A DNA stretch of 64,000 nucleotides, taken from positions 1 to 64,000 of the forward strand of contig NZ_WOTA01000019.1 of assembly GCF_011516825.1 (NCBI RefSeq), given 5' to 3'. Shown here in pieces: positions 30,703 to 40,236 of this stretch (its first letter is position 1; the number at the start of each line of letters is the position of its first letter). Both the position numbers and the translations under genes were made by a program. A model generated the notes under the pieces. It saw only the letters and a program-made list of their open reading frames with translations. It had not been told where the DNA came from and made no database searches. The DNA is from Acetobacter oeni (GTDB lineage: Bacteria; Pseudomonadota; Alphaproteobacteria; Acetobacterales; Acetobacteraceae).

Positions 30703-30970
30703 CGGAGCGAGTGATAGCGCGGCGCGGGGGGGATGGTCGAGAGGGCGTAACCTGCGCCGGGCAGGCCTCGCCCGGAACGCATTGCGCAGGAAAATATTTA
30801 TCGGAGATGACACCGGCTGGCCCGCGGTCGTCATGAGGGACAGTGGCTGGCTGAGGCGGAATTATTTTTTGGAAATCGGTTTTGTCTGCTTTCAGATGTT
30901 CAGCCTGTTTCTATCGGGATTCCAGGACAGAAAGATGGTTTCCGGCGCAGCCTTTCCCGTGCGGGATGGA

Positions 30971-30998
30971 GGAAATCGCGCCATGCAGCGCGATTTCC
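30971..30998. terminator. perfect hairpin after the CotH-like gene
   Basis: An 11-bp perfect inverted repeat (GGAAATCGCGC, six-base loop, GCGCGATTTCC) lies 12 nt beyond the stop of the CotH-like gene. There is no T-run of normal length on the minus-strand side, so termination is not assured; it may instead protect the 3' end of the RNA. Confidence 0.5.
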
Positions 30999-31009
30999 CT
31001 TATCTGGAA

Positions 31010-33604
31010 TCAGATCCCGGCTGTGTATGAGAACACGCCATCCAGATATGTAATCCGGCGGCTGACCCAGTCCATGACGTAGGCCATGGATGCCTGGTCA
31101 TTGAAGCCCCAGACCTGGTAATCATTCATGAGTTCATCATCTCCGAACGCCGAGGCAAACCCGCGGAACAGCGAAAGAACGTGATCCGTTGAAATCACGC
31201 CGGCGTCACGAAGTTCTCTGTACCGGGATGTCAACTGAGGCTGCATCGTGTTCCAGAACAGCATCCATACGCCGTTTCCGTTGGTGGAATAGGACGTAGC
31301 CTGGGTGACGAGACCTATTGTTACCGGATCACGCGATGAGGCCGTGTGCTCCCAATACGTTCCGAATGTTTCATCCAGATCATAGGCCATGACATGCCAG
31401 GTTTTGGCATCCCAGGAGGCCAGATAAAGGTTGTTTGCGACGCCGTCCGAGTTGGCCACCACTTCACTGAAGAGCAGATAATCGATCCATGATGCGACAT
31501 TCATATATGTTGCGGCGTCTGCGGCGAAGCTGACAGACGATGAACCCGCGCTTTCTATGAAACTGAACAGTCTTGTCACAGCGGCCCATTGCGTCGGATT
31601 CGACGTCTGGAAATCACCCTGATCCGCGTATCCGCTCATCGCCGGCGAGGCCACATCCCATTGCTCGTAATTAAAGCCGGCGTACCAGTTGCAGTTTTGC
31701 CAGTCTGCGACACCGGCATGATCGAACTGAAGGAGATAATGATCGGGGTTGCTGTCATCGATCAGCCAGTCGTCATTGTCGCCCCCGGTCCGTTCGATAT
31801 AAAGGCCCTGATAGGTTCCGTTCACGTACAGTTTTACCGGGAAACCATCGGTGCTCATCGGCGCGGATGCCGGCTGGCTGCCTGTGGCGCCATTGGCACC
31901 TACAGCGTCTGCCGGAAAGATCATGTTATCAGGATACGTTCCGACGCGACGAATATCGCACCAGAAGCGGTTGGCAACGATATCGCGGCACATTGACCGG
32001 TCAAGGTAATAGGCTTTGAGCGAAAGCTTTGACTGTGCGTTCCATGAGCCGAACTTGACCTGGGTTTTTTTGCCGGATTTCGTGGTCAGCTTGATACTGT
32101 AGCCTTTTTTCGGATCATCGGAGGATGATTGTCCGTTGACCTTTGCGGAACCGTTCAGGGTGAAAGCAACCTTTCCCGCAACGGAATACTGAACCACGCA
32201 ATCAGTCGATGCTGTGCCGCGACCGACCGGCATGTCGCCATAAATATCCATGCGCGCGATCACGTCCGGCCGGTCGATGAAGTGATATGTGGCGCTGTCT
32301 ATGGAAAGATCCGACGTATCGGCTTTTGTCGCAATCGTTACGTCCGCGACACCACCGTCGAGAACCGCCGTGCCAATGCTGCTGTCGGTTGCTGTTATGC
32401 AGTATTGCAGATCTCCGCATGGCGCATCTGTATCGACGTAAGGAAGAGTCGACACCGAGGCTATCTGCGACAGGGCGGATGTCGAAATGCCCTGCGGGCC
32501 TCTGAAGATCAGAAATGTGGGAGAAACGCCCCCGGATGGTGTTGTGGTGATGGACGGAATATCCGTTGTCGCATCCGTGGTCACAGTCGTGGTGCCCATC
32601 GACAGAGGCGGGCTGGCCACCTGAACCGACAGAGCCCCCGGATTCGTCAGACCTGTATTATTGGTCGCCGAAATGCTGATGGTTCCTGAGGAGACAGCCG
32701 TATAGAAGACTGTGTCTGTTACCGAACTGCCTGCGGTGAAAACTGCGGTCGCCGGGGAGAATGTTCCGCCTGCCCCGTTATCGGAAAGCGTGACTGTCGT
32801 ATCCGCTGACGGGCCTGTTCCGTCCGGTGTCAGGGAGAGCGTGACGGGTGTTCCGGCGACGGCGGTTGTCGGGCCGGACAAGGCATATGTCGTTGACGGA
32901 GCGGCTTCGGCCACGACTGTGACGGACAGAGGCGACGGATTTGTCAGGCCTGTGCTGTTTGTCGTGGACAGGGAAACGGTGCCGGCATTCGCCGGGGTAT
33001 AGGATGCTGAAACGGCACCGGTGCTGTCTTTCGGGAGCGTCACCGAGGCGGCGCTGAATGTTCCGCCGGCGCCGGCGTCTGAGAAAGTGATGACTGTATC
33101 CGTGGCCGGGCCGCTTCCGTTTGCGGCGACGGAGACAGTCATGGCCGTTCCGACGACCGCGGTAAGCGGGCCGGTAAACGTGTAGGACGTGCTGTTGACG
33201 ACGTCCGTGGAACTGCTGCCGTTTTCCCATCCGGACAGGGCGTATGAACCGTCGGACTGTTTCGTTACGGCCAGCACGTAGGTGTAGCCTGCGTCCGCGG
33301 ATGCATCGCCACCTTTGAGAACGAAATAGGAGTAATCGGTCGTAGCCGTTGTCGTAACAACGGCGGGATCGGCGCCCCAGGATGTCCAGGTTTTGCCAAA
33401 CTCGAAAAGCGATACAGTATCGGCGGCGATCTGACCTGTTGCCGGAGGGGTCGCCGTCGGGCCCGGTGCCCAGCCAAGAATATAGGCGTATTTCGCGGTA
33501 TTACCGTCTCCGTTCTGCAGACCGTCCTTTGGCACGGTGATTGTAATTGTATTTCCACTTATTGACGCGACTGCTCCGTTGACAGTCAAAGAAAGATTAG
33601 CCAC
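31010..33604 (-). CDS. CotH-kinase-like protein with two Ig-like repeats
   Basis: An 864-residue protein. Residues 1-135 are a beta-rich, Thr/Ser-rich region without a signal peptide. Residues 141-231 and 240-330 are two similar Ig-like repeats (GPxTAVxGT...GAGGTF...TGLTNP...LSV). Residues about 420-864 resemble the CotH atypical kinase family: DDPKKGYSIKL, LKAYYLDRSMCRDIVANRFW, VKLYVNGTYQGLYIERTGGDND, WIDYLLFSEVVANSDG and VMAYDLDETFGTYWE with acidic metal-binding residues. CotH relatives phosphorylate coat proteins in Bacillus or occur in surface-protein systems. The Ig repeats suggest display or secretion, but the route is not visible. The gene is monocistronic, with A+T-rich upstream DNA. 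The substrate is unknown. Confidence 0.8.
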   Translation of the reverse strand: MANLSLTVNGAVASISGNTITITVPKDGLQNGDGNTAKYAYILGWAPGPTATPPATGQIAADTVSLFEFGKTWTSWGADPAVVTTTATTDYSYFVLKGGDASADAGYTYVLAVTKQSDGSYALSGWENGSSSTDVVNSTSYTFTGPLTAVVGTAMTVSVAANGSGPATDTVITFSDAGAGGTFSAASVTLPKDSTGAVSASYTPANAGTVSLSTTNSTGLTNPSPLSVTVVAEAAPSTTYALSGPTTAVAGTPVTLSLTPDGTGPSADTTVTLSDNGAGGTFSPATAVFTAGSSVTDTVFYTAVSSGTISISATNNTGLTNPGALSVQVASPPLSMGTTTVTTDATTDIPSITTTPSGGVSPTFLIFRGPQGISTSALSQIASVSTLPYVDTDAPCGDLQYCITATDSSIGTAVLDGGVADVTIATKADTSDLSIDSATYHFIDRPDVIARMDIYGDMPVGRGTASTDCVVQYSVAGKVAFTLNGSAKVNGQSSSDDPKKGYSIKLTTKSGKKTQVKFGSWNAQSKLSLKAYYLDRSMCRDIVANRFWCDIRRVGTYPDNMIFPADAVGANGATGSQPASAPMSTDGFPVKLYVNGTYQGLYIERTGGDNDDWLIDDSNPDHYLLQFDHAGVADWQNCNWYAGFNYEQWDVASPAMSGYADQGDFQTSNPTQWAAVTRLFSFIESAGSSSVSFAADAATYMNVASWIDYLLFSEVVANSDGVANNLYLASWDAKTWHVMAYDLDETFGTYWEHTASSRDPVTIGLVTQATSYSTNGNGVWMLFWNTMQPQLTSRYRELRDAGVISTDHVLSLFRGFASAFGDDELMNDYQVWGFNDQASMAYVMDWVSRRITYLDGVFSYTAGI
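32615..33184 (-). repeat. tandem Ig-like repeat inside the CotH-like gene
   Basis: Two copies of an approximately 91-residue unit, separated by eight residues, are encoded at 33184..32912 and 32887..32615. Shared positions include GPxTAV, SDxGAGGTFS, a central Ser/Thr-rich strand, and TNxTGLTNPxxLSV. The protein similarity is obvious by eye, while the DNA has diverged, so the duplication is not very recent. This is the pattern of stacked Ig-like spacers in bacterial surface proteins. Confidence 0.85.
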
Positions 33605-33908
33605 TCAGGTAATGCCCTGTTTTCTGAATTATATTTATAAATTTTTTTGTTATTCCGTGAGACGATTGCCTCTGAACCCGAACCTCACAGCAGGGCTCCC
33701 GGAATACTTTCTGAATACATGACCCCACCCGTTTCAGGCTGATCCGCTCTTCGGGTCACCAGGAACGGCTCTGGTCCTGAAGGCCGACAGAGTGCTAGTG
33801 GACAGCGGAAACTGTCGCGCGATCCGTCCGGGGCCATCGGAAGCCATTTGATTTGGGGTGGTGCGGCAGGTTATTGGATTACATTCAGAAAAACCGGAGA
33901 AATCACGT
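33605..33908. other. intergenic region between the CotH-like gene and argG
   Basis: This divergent gap of about 300 nt must hold both promoters. The part next to the CotH-like gene (33625-33660) is very A+T-rich for this genome, which fits a promoter. A ribosome-binding site for argG (GGAG) is at about 33895. No operator, riboswitch or RNA gene could be recognised. Confidence 0.4.
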
Positions 33909-35147
33909 ATGACGCCGCCCGAGGGAAAACGTATCAAGAAGGTCGTGCTGGCCTATTCGGGCGGCCTCGACACGTCGGTGATTCTCCGCTGGCTGCAGAC
34001 GACGTATGGCTGCGAGGTTGTGACCTTTACGGCTGATCTTGGTCAGGGCGAGGAACTGGAGCCGGCCCGGAAGAAGGCTGAGATGTTCGGCGTCAAAGAG
34101 ATCTTCGTCGAGGATCTGCGCGAGACGTTCGTGAAGGATTTCGTGTTCCCGATGTTCCGGGCGAACACGCTCTATGAGGGCCAGTATCTGCTGGGGACGT
34201 CGATTGCACGTCCGCTGATCGCGCAGCGGCAGATCGAGATTGCCGAAGCTGTCGGGGCGGATGCGGTTGCGCATGGCGCGACGGGCAAGGGCAATGATCA
34301 GGTAAGGTTTGAGCTGGCGTATTATGCGCTGAAGCCGGACATCACGGTGATTGCGCCCTGGCGTGAGTGGGATCTTACCTCGCGCACCCGTCTGCTGGCG
34401 TTTGCCGAGGACAATCAGATCCCGGTGACGAAGGACAAGCGGGGCGAAGCGCCATTTTCAGTGGATGCGAACCTGCTGCATTCGTCATCCGAGGGGAAGA
34501 TTCTTGAGGACCCTGCGGTGCCGCCGGAAGAGCTTGTCTTTCAGAGGACGATTGCGCCCGAGGATGCGCCGGATGTCGCGACGGAGATTACGGTTGATTT
34601 CATGTCGGGTGATCCGGTGGCAATCAACGGCGAGGCGATGTCTCCGGCGACGTTGCTGACGAAGCTGAACGAACTGGGCCGGGCGAACGGGATCGGGCGT
34701 CTGGATCTGGTGGAGAACCGCTTTGTCGGCATGAAATCACGCGGGATTTACGAGACTCCGGGCGGCACGATTCTGCTGACCGCCCATCGGAGCATCGAGT
34801 CGATCACGCTGGACCGTGAGGCGATGCATCTCAAGGACAGCCTGATGCCCCGCTATGCGGAAATTCTGTATAACGGGTTCTGGTTCTCGCCAGAGCGGCG
34901 TATGTTGCAGGCACTGATTGACACGTCTCAGCATTCGGTGAGCGGGCGGGTTCGTCTGAAGCTCTACAAGGGCAACGTCATCTGCGTGGGTCGCGAGAGT
35001 CCGAACAGCCTTTATGATACGCGGGTTGTGACCTTTGAAGAAGACCAGGGCGCCTATAATCAGCAGGATGCTCAGGGTTTCATCAAACTCAACGCGTTGC
35101 GTCTGCGTCTGGGCGCGCAGATCGGCAGGCGTGGCGGCTCTCTCTGA
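33909..35147 (+). CDS. argG: argininosuccinate synthase
   Basis: Cytoplasmic enzyme joining citrulline and aspartate with ATP in arginine synthesis. It has 412 residues, the type I length. The N-terminal PP-loop is [20 protein letters not shown] near residue 10. [13 protein letters not shown] and the PEEL/GxPVAINGE segments follow, then [12 protein letters not shown] and the C-terminal [23 protein letters not shown]-like end. The ATG at 33909 has GGAG about 9 nt upstream, while the longer open frame to 33858 is not conserved. It stands before an FKBP lipoprotein gene with an 80-nt gap; no other arg gene is in the window. Confidence 0.98.
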   Translation: MTPPEGKRIKKVVLAYSGGLDTSVILRWLQTTYGCEVVTFTADLGQGEELEPARKKAEMFGVKEIFVEDLRETFVKDFVFPMFRANTLYEGQYLLGTSIARPLIAQRQIEIAEAVGADAVAHGATGKGNDQVRFELAYYALKPDITVIAPWREWDLTSRTRLLAFAEDNQIPVTKDKRGEAPFSVDANLLHSSSEGKILEDPAVPPEELVFQRTIAPEDAPDVATEITVDFMSGDPVAINGEAMSPATLLTKLNELGRANGIGRLDLVENRFVGMKSRGIYETPGGTILLTAHRSIESITLDREAMHLKDSLMPRYAEILYNGFWFSPERRMLQALIDTSQHSVSGRVRLKLYKGNVICVGRESPNSLYDTRVVTFEEDQGAYNQQDAQGFIKLNALRLRLGAQIGRRGGSL

Positions 35148-35226
35148 CGTTTTCCATGTTCCGGGCATTTCGTTTTGCGGCGGGCCTGGTTCAGTAATGT
35201 TTTTCGTCAACAATTTCTGAGGTGAA

Positions 35227-35724
35227 GTGGTGCGTTTTTCGCCGAATTCGAAAAGACTGTTTCCTTTCGCGCTCGCCGGGCTTCTCAGCCTTCCCCTGGC
35301 GGCGTGCGGACACAACGAAGAGCCGGAACTCACCCCCGAGCAGATCATGCACAAGGAGATCTCGCAGCCGGGCGTAAAGGTTCTTCCTGACGGGCTGGCC
35401 TATAAAGTTCTGACATCCGGTCCGAAGGATGGCGCGTCACCGCGCAAGGGCGACAGCATGATGCTGATCTATGAAGGCAGGCTGCCGGACGGATCAATTT
35501 TTGACAGTTCTGACCAGCATGGTCAGGGCGCTTATATGCGGATGCCGCTTGATGGTCTGGTACCAGGCTGGATGGAGGCTTTGCCGATGATGCATGTTGG
35601 CGACACATGGATGCTTTATGTTCCGGCAAAGCTTGGCTACGACCAGCGTGAAATGGGTATCATTCCCGCGAACAGTCCGCTGATCTTCAAGATCCAGCTT
35701 CTGGGGGTCGAACACGCCGAATAA
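35227..35724 (+). CDS. FKBP-type peptidyl-prolyl isomerase, lipoprotein
   Basis: A 165-residue protein with a lipoprotein signal peptide (RLFPFALAGLLSLPLAACG, lipobox LAAC) and one FKBP domain. The domain shows GLAYKVLTSGPKDG, KGDSMMLIYEGRLPDGSIFDSSDQ, a VPGWMEALPMMHVGDTWMLYVPAKLGYD segment and the closing IPANSPLIFKIQLLGV strand. This resembles Mip/FkpA-type folding helpers but without their dimerisation helices. It should catalyse proline isomerisation in the periplasm. The start is GTG at 35227, or the next codon, also GTG, with GAGGTGA just upstream. Confidence 0.9.
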   Translation: MVRFSPNSKRLFPFALAGLLSLPLAACGHNEEPELTPEQIMHKEISQPGVKVLPDGLAYKVLTSGPKDGASPRKGDSMMLIYEGRLPDGSIFDSSDQHGQGAYMRMPLDGLVPGWMEALPMMHVGDTWMLYVPAKLGYDQREMGIIPANSPLIFKIQLLGVEHAE

Positions 35725-35787
35725 ACGATTATCCTGCCAGGATCCGGGGCTGATGACCCGGTTCCTGCATTTTTTCCTCGACGTTGC

Positions 35788-36069
35788 CTATCCTGATACT
35801 TTCTTCCCTTTGGAAGCTTTTTTTACGGGGAAATAGGCTTTGCAGGCCGGTGTCAGTTTGTCGCGTTTTGACGCCAGACAGGCGGCTATTTTTTTCTCGT
35901 TCGGAATGTAAAATGTGCAGAGTTTGACTGCGTCACCTTTACAGGCGGCGGTCTGTTCCTGCCGTGCCGTGTCAGCCCGGGCGCCATGAGTATCCGCAAG
36001 GGCTGCTGTCAGCCCGATCAGTGTACAGAAGGCCGCGAACCTGCGAGTGCGGCAATAAACAAAAGCCAT
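35788..36069 (-). CDS. small secreted Cys-rich (GLG1-type repeat) protein
   Basis: A 93-residue protein with a signal peptide (FAAFCTLIGLTAALADTHGARA, cleavage near ARA-D) and a single four-Cys motif, ACKGDAVKLC...IAACLASKRDKLTPACKAYF. The spacing matches the Cys-rich repeat of the eukaryotic Golgi protein GLG1, which also occurs singly in small alphaproteobacterial secreted proteins. The tail is lysine-rich (KKASKGKKVSG). The four Cys probably form two disulfides in the periplasm. Function is unknown. It is convergent with the FKBP gene and divergent from the cytochrome gene. Confidence 0.8.
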   Translation of the reverse strand: MAFVYCRTRRFAAFCTLIGLTAALADTHGARADTARQEQTAACKGDAVKLCTFYIPNEKKIAACLASKRDKLTPACKAYFPVKKASKGKKVSG

Positions 36070-36149
36070 GTGATGCTCCTTTACAGGCTGTGTTCTGACT
36101 TAACGCTCTTTGCGGGGCTGTCGTAACTTTCAAAATTCAGACAGGACTT

Positions 36150-36632
36150 ATGCATTTTTATATCCGAATGAGCGTCCGTCTTGCCCGCATGTTGCCCGCG
36201 CTGTTTGCCATCGCATTTCTGAGCGGCTGTTCCCGGCATAAGAGCGGTCATTTTCTGTATGGCTCGAACTGCGGCATCTGTCATCATGGGGGACAGGGAA
36301 TGGCCGGTTCCGTCCCGCCGCTGACCGGGCGGATTGACCGGATTGCATCAACGCCTGAGGGCAAACGATATCTTGCGGGTGTGCTGATGAATGGTCTCAG
36401 CGGACCCATCCGGGCAAACGGAACGTCTTATGAAGCGGAGATGCCGCCCTTCCGGTATCTTTCCGATGAAGAGGTTGCTCTGATCCTGACTTATCTGTCC
36501 GGGCAGGGTTCAACAACGCCGGCACCGGTCATTACGGCAGCAGATGTGGCTGAGGCCCGCGCGCATCGGGTCGGTGCGAGCGGTGTTGCAACAATGCGCG
36601 AGGCTCTCGACCGGGCACATCCCCTGCCCTGA
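36150..36632 (+). CDS. c-type cytochrome lipoprotein
   Basis: A 160-residue cytochrome c with one haem site CGICH near residue 41. A lipobox precedes it (AIAFLSGCS), so the protein is probably lipid-anchored. A likely axial Met lies in [20 protein letters not shown], the usual C-terminal class I arrangement. The ATG at 36150 has AGGA about 5 nt upstream. The C-terminal 35 residues are an extra helical tail. It should carry electrons in the periplasm, perhaps to or from a dehydrogenase, but no redox partner is adjacent. The gene lies about 90 nt before trpS on the same strand. Confidence 0.88.
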   Translation: MHFYIRMSVRLARMLPALFAIAFLSGCSRHKSGHFLYGSNCGICHHGGQGMAGSVPPLTGRIDRIASTPEGKRYLAGVLMNGLSGPIRANGTSYEAEMPPFRYLSDEEVALILTYLSGQGSTTPAPVITAADVAEARAHRVGASGVATMREALDRAHPLP

Positions 36633-36723
36633 CAGAATTTATCTCCGGAAAGCTCTCCCATGCGGAAGAGACCGTATTGTTGCGGACTTGACCGGAAGAG
36701 GTGAAACACCCGACAAAGCAGGC

Positions 36724-37719
36724 ATGAAACGCGTATTCTCCGGCATTCAGCCGACCGGCATTCCTCATCTTGGCAACTATCTGGGCGCGATCCGTAACTG
36801 GGTTTCGCTACAGGCTGACCATGAGTGCATTTTCTGTCTTGTGGATCTGCATGCCATCACGGTCTGGCAGAACCCCGAAGATCTGCGCAAGCAGACGCGG
36901 CAACAGACGGCCGTTCTTCTGGCTTCGGGGATCGACCCGGTCGGGCAGATTCTGTTCAATCAGTCCGCAGTCAGCGCGCATGCGCGGCTGGCATGGATTT
37001 TTAACTGTGTCGCACGGCTCGGCTGGCTGAACCGGATGACGCAGTTCAAGGACAAGGCAGGCAAGGATCGGGAGAATCACTCGGCGGGCCTCTATGTTTA
37101 TCCCAATCTGATGGCGGCGGACATCATGGCCTATAAGGCAACCCGGGTACCGGTTGGCGATGATCAGCGGCAGCATATCGAACTGGCCAATGATATTGCA
37201 CAGAAATTCAACCACGATTATGGCGTTGAATTCTTCGGGACGATCGAGGCGTTTGTGCCACCGGAAGCGGCGCGGGTGATGAGTCTGCGGGATGGCACGA
37301 AGAAGATGTCGAAATCCGATGCCTCGGCACAGAGCCGGATCGACATGACGGACGATGCGGATACGATCGCGCTAAAGGTTCGACGGGCGAAAACGGACCC
37401 TGAGCCATTGCCTGTTTCGGCTGAAGGTCTTGACGGCCGGCCGGAGGCGCGAAACCTGGTCGGTCTTTATGCCGTGCTTGCGGGACTGAGTGTTGATCAG
37501 GTTCTGGAGCGGCATGGAGGCGATGGATTCGGGCCATTCAAGCAGGCGCTGACGGATGTGCTGGTCAGCAGGATTGATCCGATTGCCAGTGAAACGCGTC
37601 GCCTGCTTGCGGATACGGCCTATCTGGATACGGTGTTGCGGGATGGTGCGACGCGGGCCGGGACGATGGCTGAACCGATCGTGTCCGAGGTAGAGAAGAT
37701 TGTCGGGTTCCTGAAGTGA
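36724..37719 (+). CDS. trpS: tryptophanyl-tRNA synthetase
   Basis: Class I aminoacyl-tRNA synthetase of 331 residues, the normal bacterial length. It starts [12 protein letters not shown], with the HIGH-type motif in [13 protein letters not shown] near residue 16, the [19 protein letters not shown] block that binds tryptophan, and the KMSKS motif in [10 protein letters not shown] near residue 198. The ATG at 36724 is placed by homology; the ribosome-binding site is weak. The open frame begins upstream inside the cytochrome gene region but is not conserved. It is followed after 62 nt by the CinA-family gene. Confidence 0.98.
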   Translation: MKRVFSGIQPTGIPHLGNYLGAIRNWVSLQADHECIFCLVDLHAITVWQNPEDLRKQTRQQTAVLLASGIDPVGQILFNQSAVSAHARLAWIFNCVARLGWLNRMTQFKDKAGKDRENHSAGLYVYPNLMAADIMAYKATRVPVGDDQRQHIELANDIAQKFNHDYGVEFFGTIEAFVPPEAARVMSLRDGTKKMSKSDASAQSRIDMTDDADTIALKVRRAKTDPEPLPVSAEGLDGRPEARNLVGLYAVLAGLSVDQVLERHGGDGFGPFKQALTDVLVSRIDPIASETRRLLADTAYLDTVLRDGATRAGTMAEPIVSEVEKIVGFLK

Positions 37720-37781
37720 TGTTTTCGTCGCTACCCTGATCCTGACGAACCGGCTCATCCGGATATTGCGGAAGGCAAGTC

Positions 37782-38297
37782 ATGGCGGACAGCGATGCTG
37801 GCGGAGTAATTCTGCCGGATGCAATCTTAAGTGTGGCGGCTGATGTCCTGGCCGCACTTAAAACAGCAGGATTGCGGGTTGTTACGGCGGAGAGTTGTAC
37901 GGGTGGTCTGGTGGCAGGAGCCCTGACTTATCATGCCGGGTCTTCCTCATCGGTTGTTGGCGGATTCGTGACATATTCCAATGCCATGAAGCAGGCCTGC
38001 CTTGGAGTATCTGCCGCAGTTCTGGCGCAGCGGGGAGCTGTAAGCGAGACTGTTGCGCTGGCGATGGCCACCGGAGCGCTGCTTGCGGGAACTGACGCGG
38101 ATGTGGCGGTAGCAGTGACCGGGATTGCGGGGCCGGATGGCGGAAGTGCTGAGAAGCCTGTCGGGCTGGTATGGTTCGGCGTGATCCGGCGCGGGCAAAA
38201 GGCGCGGGCTGAGCGGCATGTCTTTTCCGGAGATCGGACGTCCGTTCGGGCTCAGGCAGCAGAACATGCGCTAAAAATGGTGATGACCGTCATTTAA
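37782..38297 (+). CDS. pncC: CinA C-terminal domain protein (nicotinamide-nucleotide amidohydrolase)
   Basis: A 171-residue single-domain member of the CinA-C family, whose members deamidate nicotinamide mononucleotide to nicotinate mononucleotide in pyridine nucleotide recycling. Signatures are VVTAESCTGGLVAGALT near residue 33, with the active-site Ser/Cys region, GGFVTYSNAMKQACLGV, and VAVTGIAGPDGGSAEKPVGLVWFG. No N-terminal molybdopterin-like CinA domain is present, so it is the short form. The ATG at 37782 has no strong ribosome-binding site. It probably shares a transcript with trpS. Confidence 0.92.
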   Translation: MADSDAGGVILPDAILSVAADVLAALKTAGLRVVTAESCTGGLVAGALTYHAGSSSSVVGGFVTYSNAMKQACLGVSAAVLAQRGAVSETVALAMATGALLAGTDADVAVAVTGIAGPDGGSAEKPVGLVWFGVIRRGQKARAERHVFSGDRTSVRAQAAEHALKMVMTVI

Positions 38298-38336
38298 TCA
38301 GAAAATCCTCGCCGGTATCCGGATTACGCTGTGCTG

Positions 38337-39524
38337 TTACGATTTGGAATACGTGAACTGTTTCGATCTGACGGGGCTCGGGGATTCGGCGAGTGTCACA
38401 ATACCGCCGCCGCGTTTCTTGCTTTCATACATCGCCAGATCAGCGGCTTTCAGGATCTGAGAAGCCTCCAGTCCTCCGGTTGCCAGGAAAGCGATTCCGA
38501 TACTTACCGATGACTGCAATTCCTGGCCTTCGAACAGGAACGGCAGATCGAATGCATGACAAAAGCACCTGGCGATCCGCAAAGCTTCGGCCGGGTCCGA
38601 CAGGCCGTCGAGACAGGCCATGAACTCATCCCCACCCATACGTGCCACTGTGCAGTCAGGATAAGAACGTATGCAGGCAGAGAGACGGCGGCCTGCCTCC
38701 GTCAGAAACATATCGCCGGCTGAATGGCCGAAATTATCGTTGATCTGCTTAAACTCATCGAGATCAATGACGCAGACAGCCGGTGGCGCAACATGCTTCG
38801 TCCGGGTCCGGATTGTCTCCGCAAGCGTTCTGTTGAAGCTGGTGCGATTTGGCAATCCGGTCAGGGCATCGTGTGTGGCATCATGCAGGAGCGTTGCTTC
38901 CGCCTGCTCTCTTTCCATGACTCGGGCGATATGTCCTCCGATATTCATGCACAGGCCTACAACAGGTTCTTCGGCTTTGACCTCCGCGCAGGAGAAAAAA
39001 ATCAGCAAAACCCGGACCGCGCCGTCGGCGATGACAGGAAACCCGAGAGCATGTGACAGCGATGCGGGAGTGCCGGCATTTTGTCCGGGCATCCAGCTCA
39101 GGATTTTTTGTTCTTCCACAATCTGTGAGGCGATGCCTCCGGGCTCAAACAATCCTGACGAACGGCATGCGGAAAGCGCGTTTTCAAGTGCTTTCTGCGT
39201 GGAAGGGCGACACAGGTGCGGAGCGGACAGGCTGAAGCCCTTTTGCTCTCTGAGAAAAGCAAGCCCGCAGGTCATCCCCAGACTTTTGCACGTTTCTTCC
39301 AGTGTGACTTCGATCACTCGCTGTCCGGATGAAGTAGTATTGGCGTAGCTGACGATCGTCTCAAGAAGTTTCTGCTGATCATTCAGCCGATAAAGTTCGC
39401 GCAAACCGCGCTCGGCGATAGCTTCTGCTTCCCGCCGGATTTTTCGTTCTCGCTCAAGACGCCTGAGAGTGCGACGATAAAGCGCCTGATAGTCCCCCGC
39501 GCTGCATTCAGCGTCTTCCTCCAT
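38337..39524 (-). CDS. diguanylate cyclase partnered with H-NOX
   Basis: A 395-residue soluble protein. Residues 15-60 form a charged coiled coil. About 60-205 look like a GAF-type sensor domain containing several Cys. A GGDEF domain follows (HDALTGLPNRTSFNRTL, CVIDLDEFKQINDNFGHSAGD) with an intact MGGDEF active site at 297-301, so c-di-GMP synthesis is expected. I do not see the usual RxxD inhibitory site five residues before GGDEF. There are no transmembrane segments. Its start overlaps the stop of the H-NOX gene by one base, so the two are translated together. NO bound by H-NOX is likely to change its activity. Confidence 0.93.
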   Translation of the reverse strand: MEEDAECSAGDYQALYRRTLRRLERERKIRREAEAIAERGLRELYRLNDQQKLLETIVSYANTTSSGQRVIEVTLEETCKSLGMTCGLAFLREQKGFSLSAPHLCRPSTQKALENALSACRSSGLFEPGGIASQIVEEQKILSWMPGQNAGTPASLSHALGFPVIADGAVRVLLIFFSCAEVKAEEPVVGLCMNIGGHIARVMEREQAEATLLHDATHDALTGLPNRTSFNRTLAETIRTRTKHVAPPAVCVIDLDEFKQINDNFGHSAGDMFLTEAGRRLSACIRSYPDCTVARMGGDEFMACLDGLSDPAEALRIARCFCHAFDLPFLFEGQELQSSVSIGIAFLATGGLEASQILKAADLAMYESKKRGGGIVTLAESPSPVRSKQFTYSKS

Positions 39525-40060
39525 CAGTCAGCGAGCCAGCGGATAATCATGTCATTTTCCCGGGCTGATCCCGCCGGGAAACGCTCGATTGTCACTCTTT
39601 CGTTCCACTGCGCCGCAGTGCCCATGACAAAGCCATGAGCAAGATCCAGAAGCTTCCTTGATGATTTGTAAGTCATCTGAAGTGCGCCATCCGGTAGTTC
39701 CTGAAATTTGAAAAACGGACACCGGGCGCCCGAATAAAGCTTCATGACTTCAGGGTGGATTATGGTGTTGACCGAAAGAACAAAAGCTCTTGAGGAATGA
39801 AACGGCTCAAAAATTTCAGGATAAGTGGTTTTCAGCAACGGCATTGCAGTTTCGCCAAACCAGTGCAGAACCGAACTTTCCGAAACATTAAGCCGAATGG
39901 CGGCGGCTGTCACGATGGCCTGTATCTCAGCGTCCGGATAGTCGCCCAGAGAGGAGTAAACACCATCCAGCCCGGCATCATCCAGAAGGAGTTCCCACGT
40001 TTCAGCGCCGTACTGCTCACAAACGGCATCTTCGAGCAGGTTGAAGACGATGCCCTTCAT
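39524..40060 (-). CDS. H-NOX haem-based NO sensor
   Basis: A 178-residue stand-alone H-NOX domain. It carries the canonical haem residues at the canonical positions: proximal His102 in NTIIHPEVMKLY, Pro115, and the Y131-x-S133-x-R135 motif that holds the haem propionates. The positions that in O2-binding members form the polar pocket (Trp9, Asn74, Tyr140 in the Caldanaerobacter protein) are Leu9, Pro74 and Leu140 here. Selective NO binding is therefore expected rather than O2. It is the first gene of a two-gene operon with a diguanylate cyclase (TGATG overlap). Such pairs are known in Shewanella and Legionella to control biofilm formation. Confidence 0.93.
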   Translation of the reverse strand: MKGIVFNLLEDAVCEQYGAETWELLLDDAGLDGVYSSLGDYPDAEIQAIVTAAAIRLNVSESSVLHWFGETAMPLLKTTYPEIFEPFHSSRAFVLSVNTIIHPEVMKLYSGARCPFFKFQELPDGALQMTYKSSRKLLDLAHGFVMGTAAQWNERVTIERFPAGSARENDMIIRWLAD

Positions 40061-40236
40061 TATATTCCCGATCAGGATAAATTACTCTTCTGATCAGTTC
40101 TAAACAGATTATGCTCATATCCGGTTAAAACTTCACGCCAGATTACGAAATTCTGTATGACAGCACAGACCGGGCTACAGGTCGGTTTAACTCCCGAACG
40201 CTTTTTGTTTTGCGGTGGAAACCGGATGATGAACCG

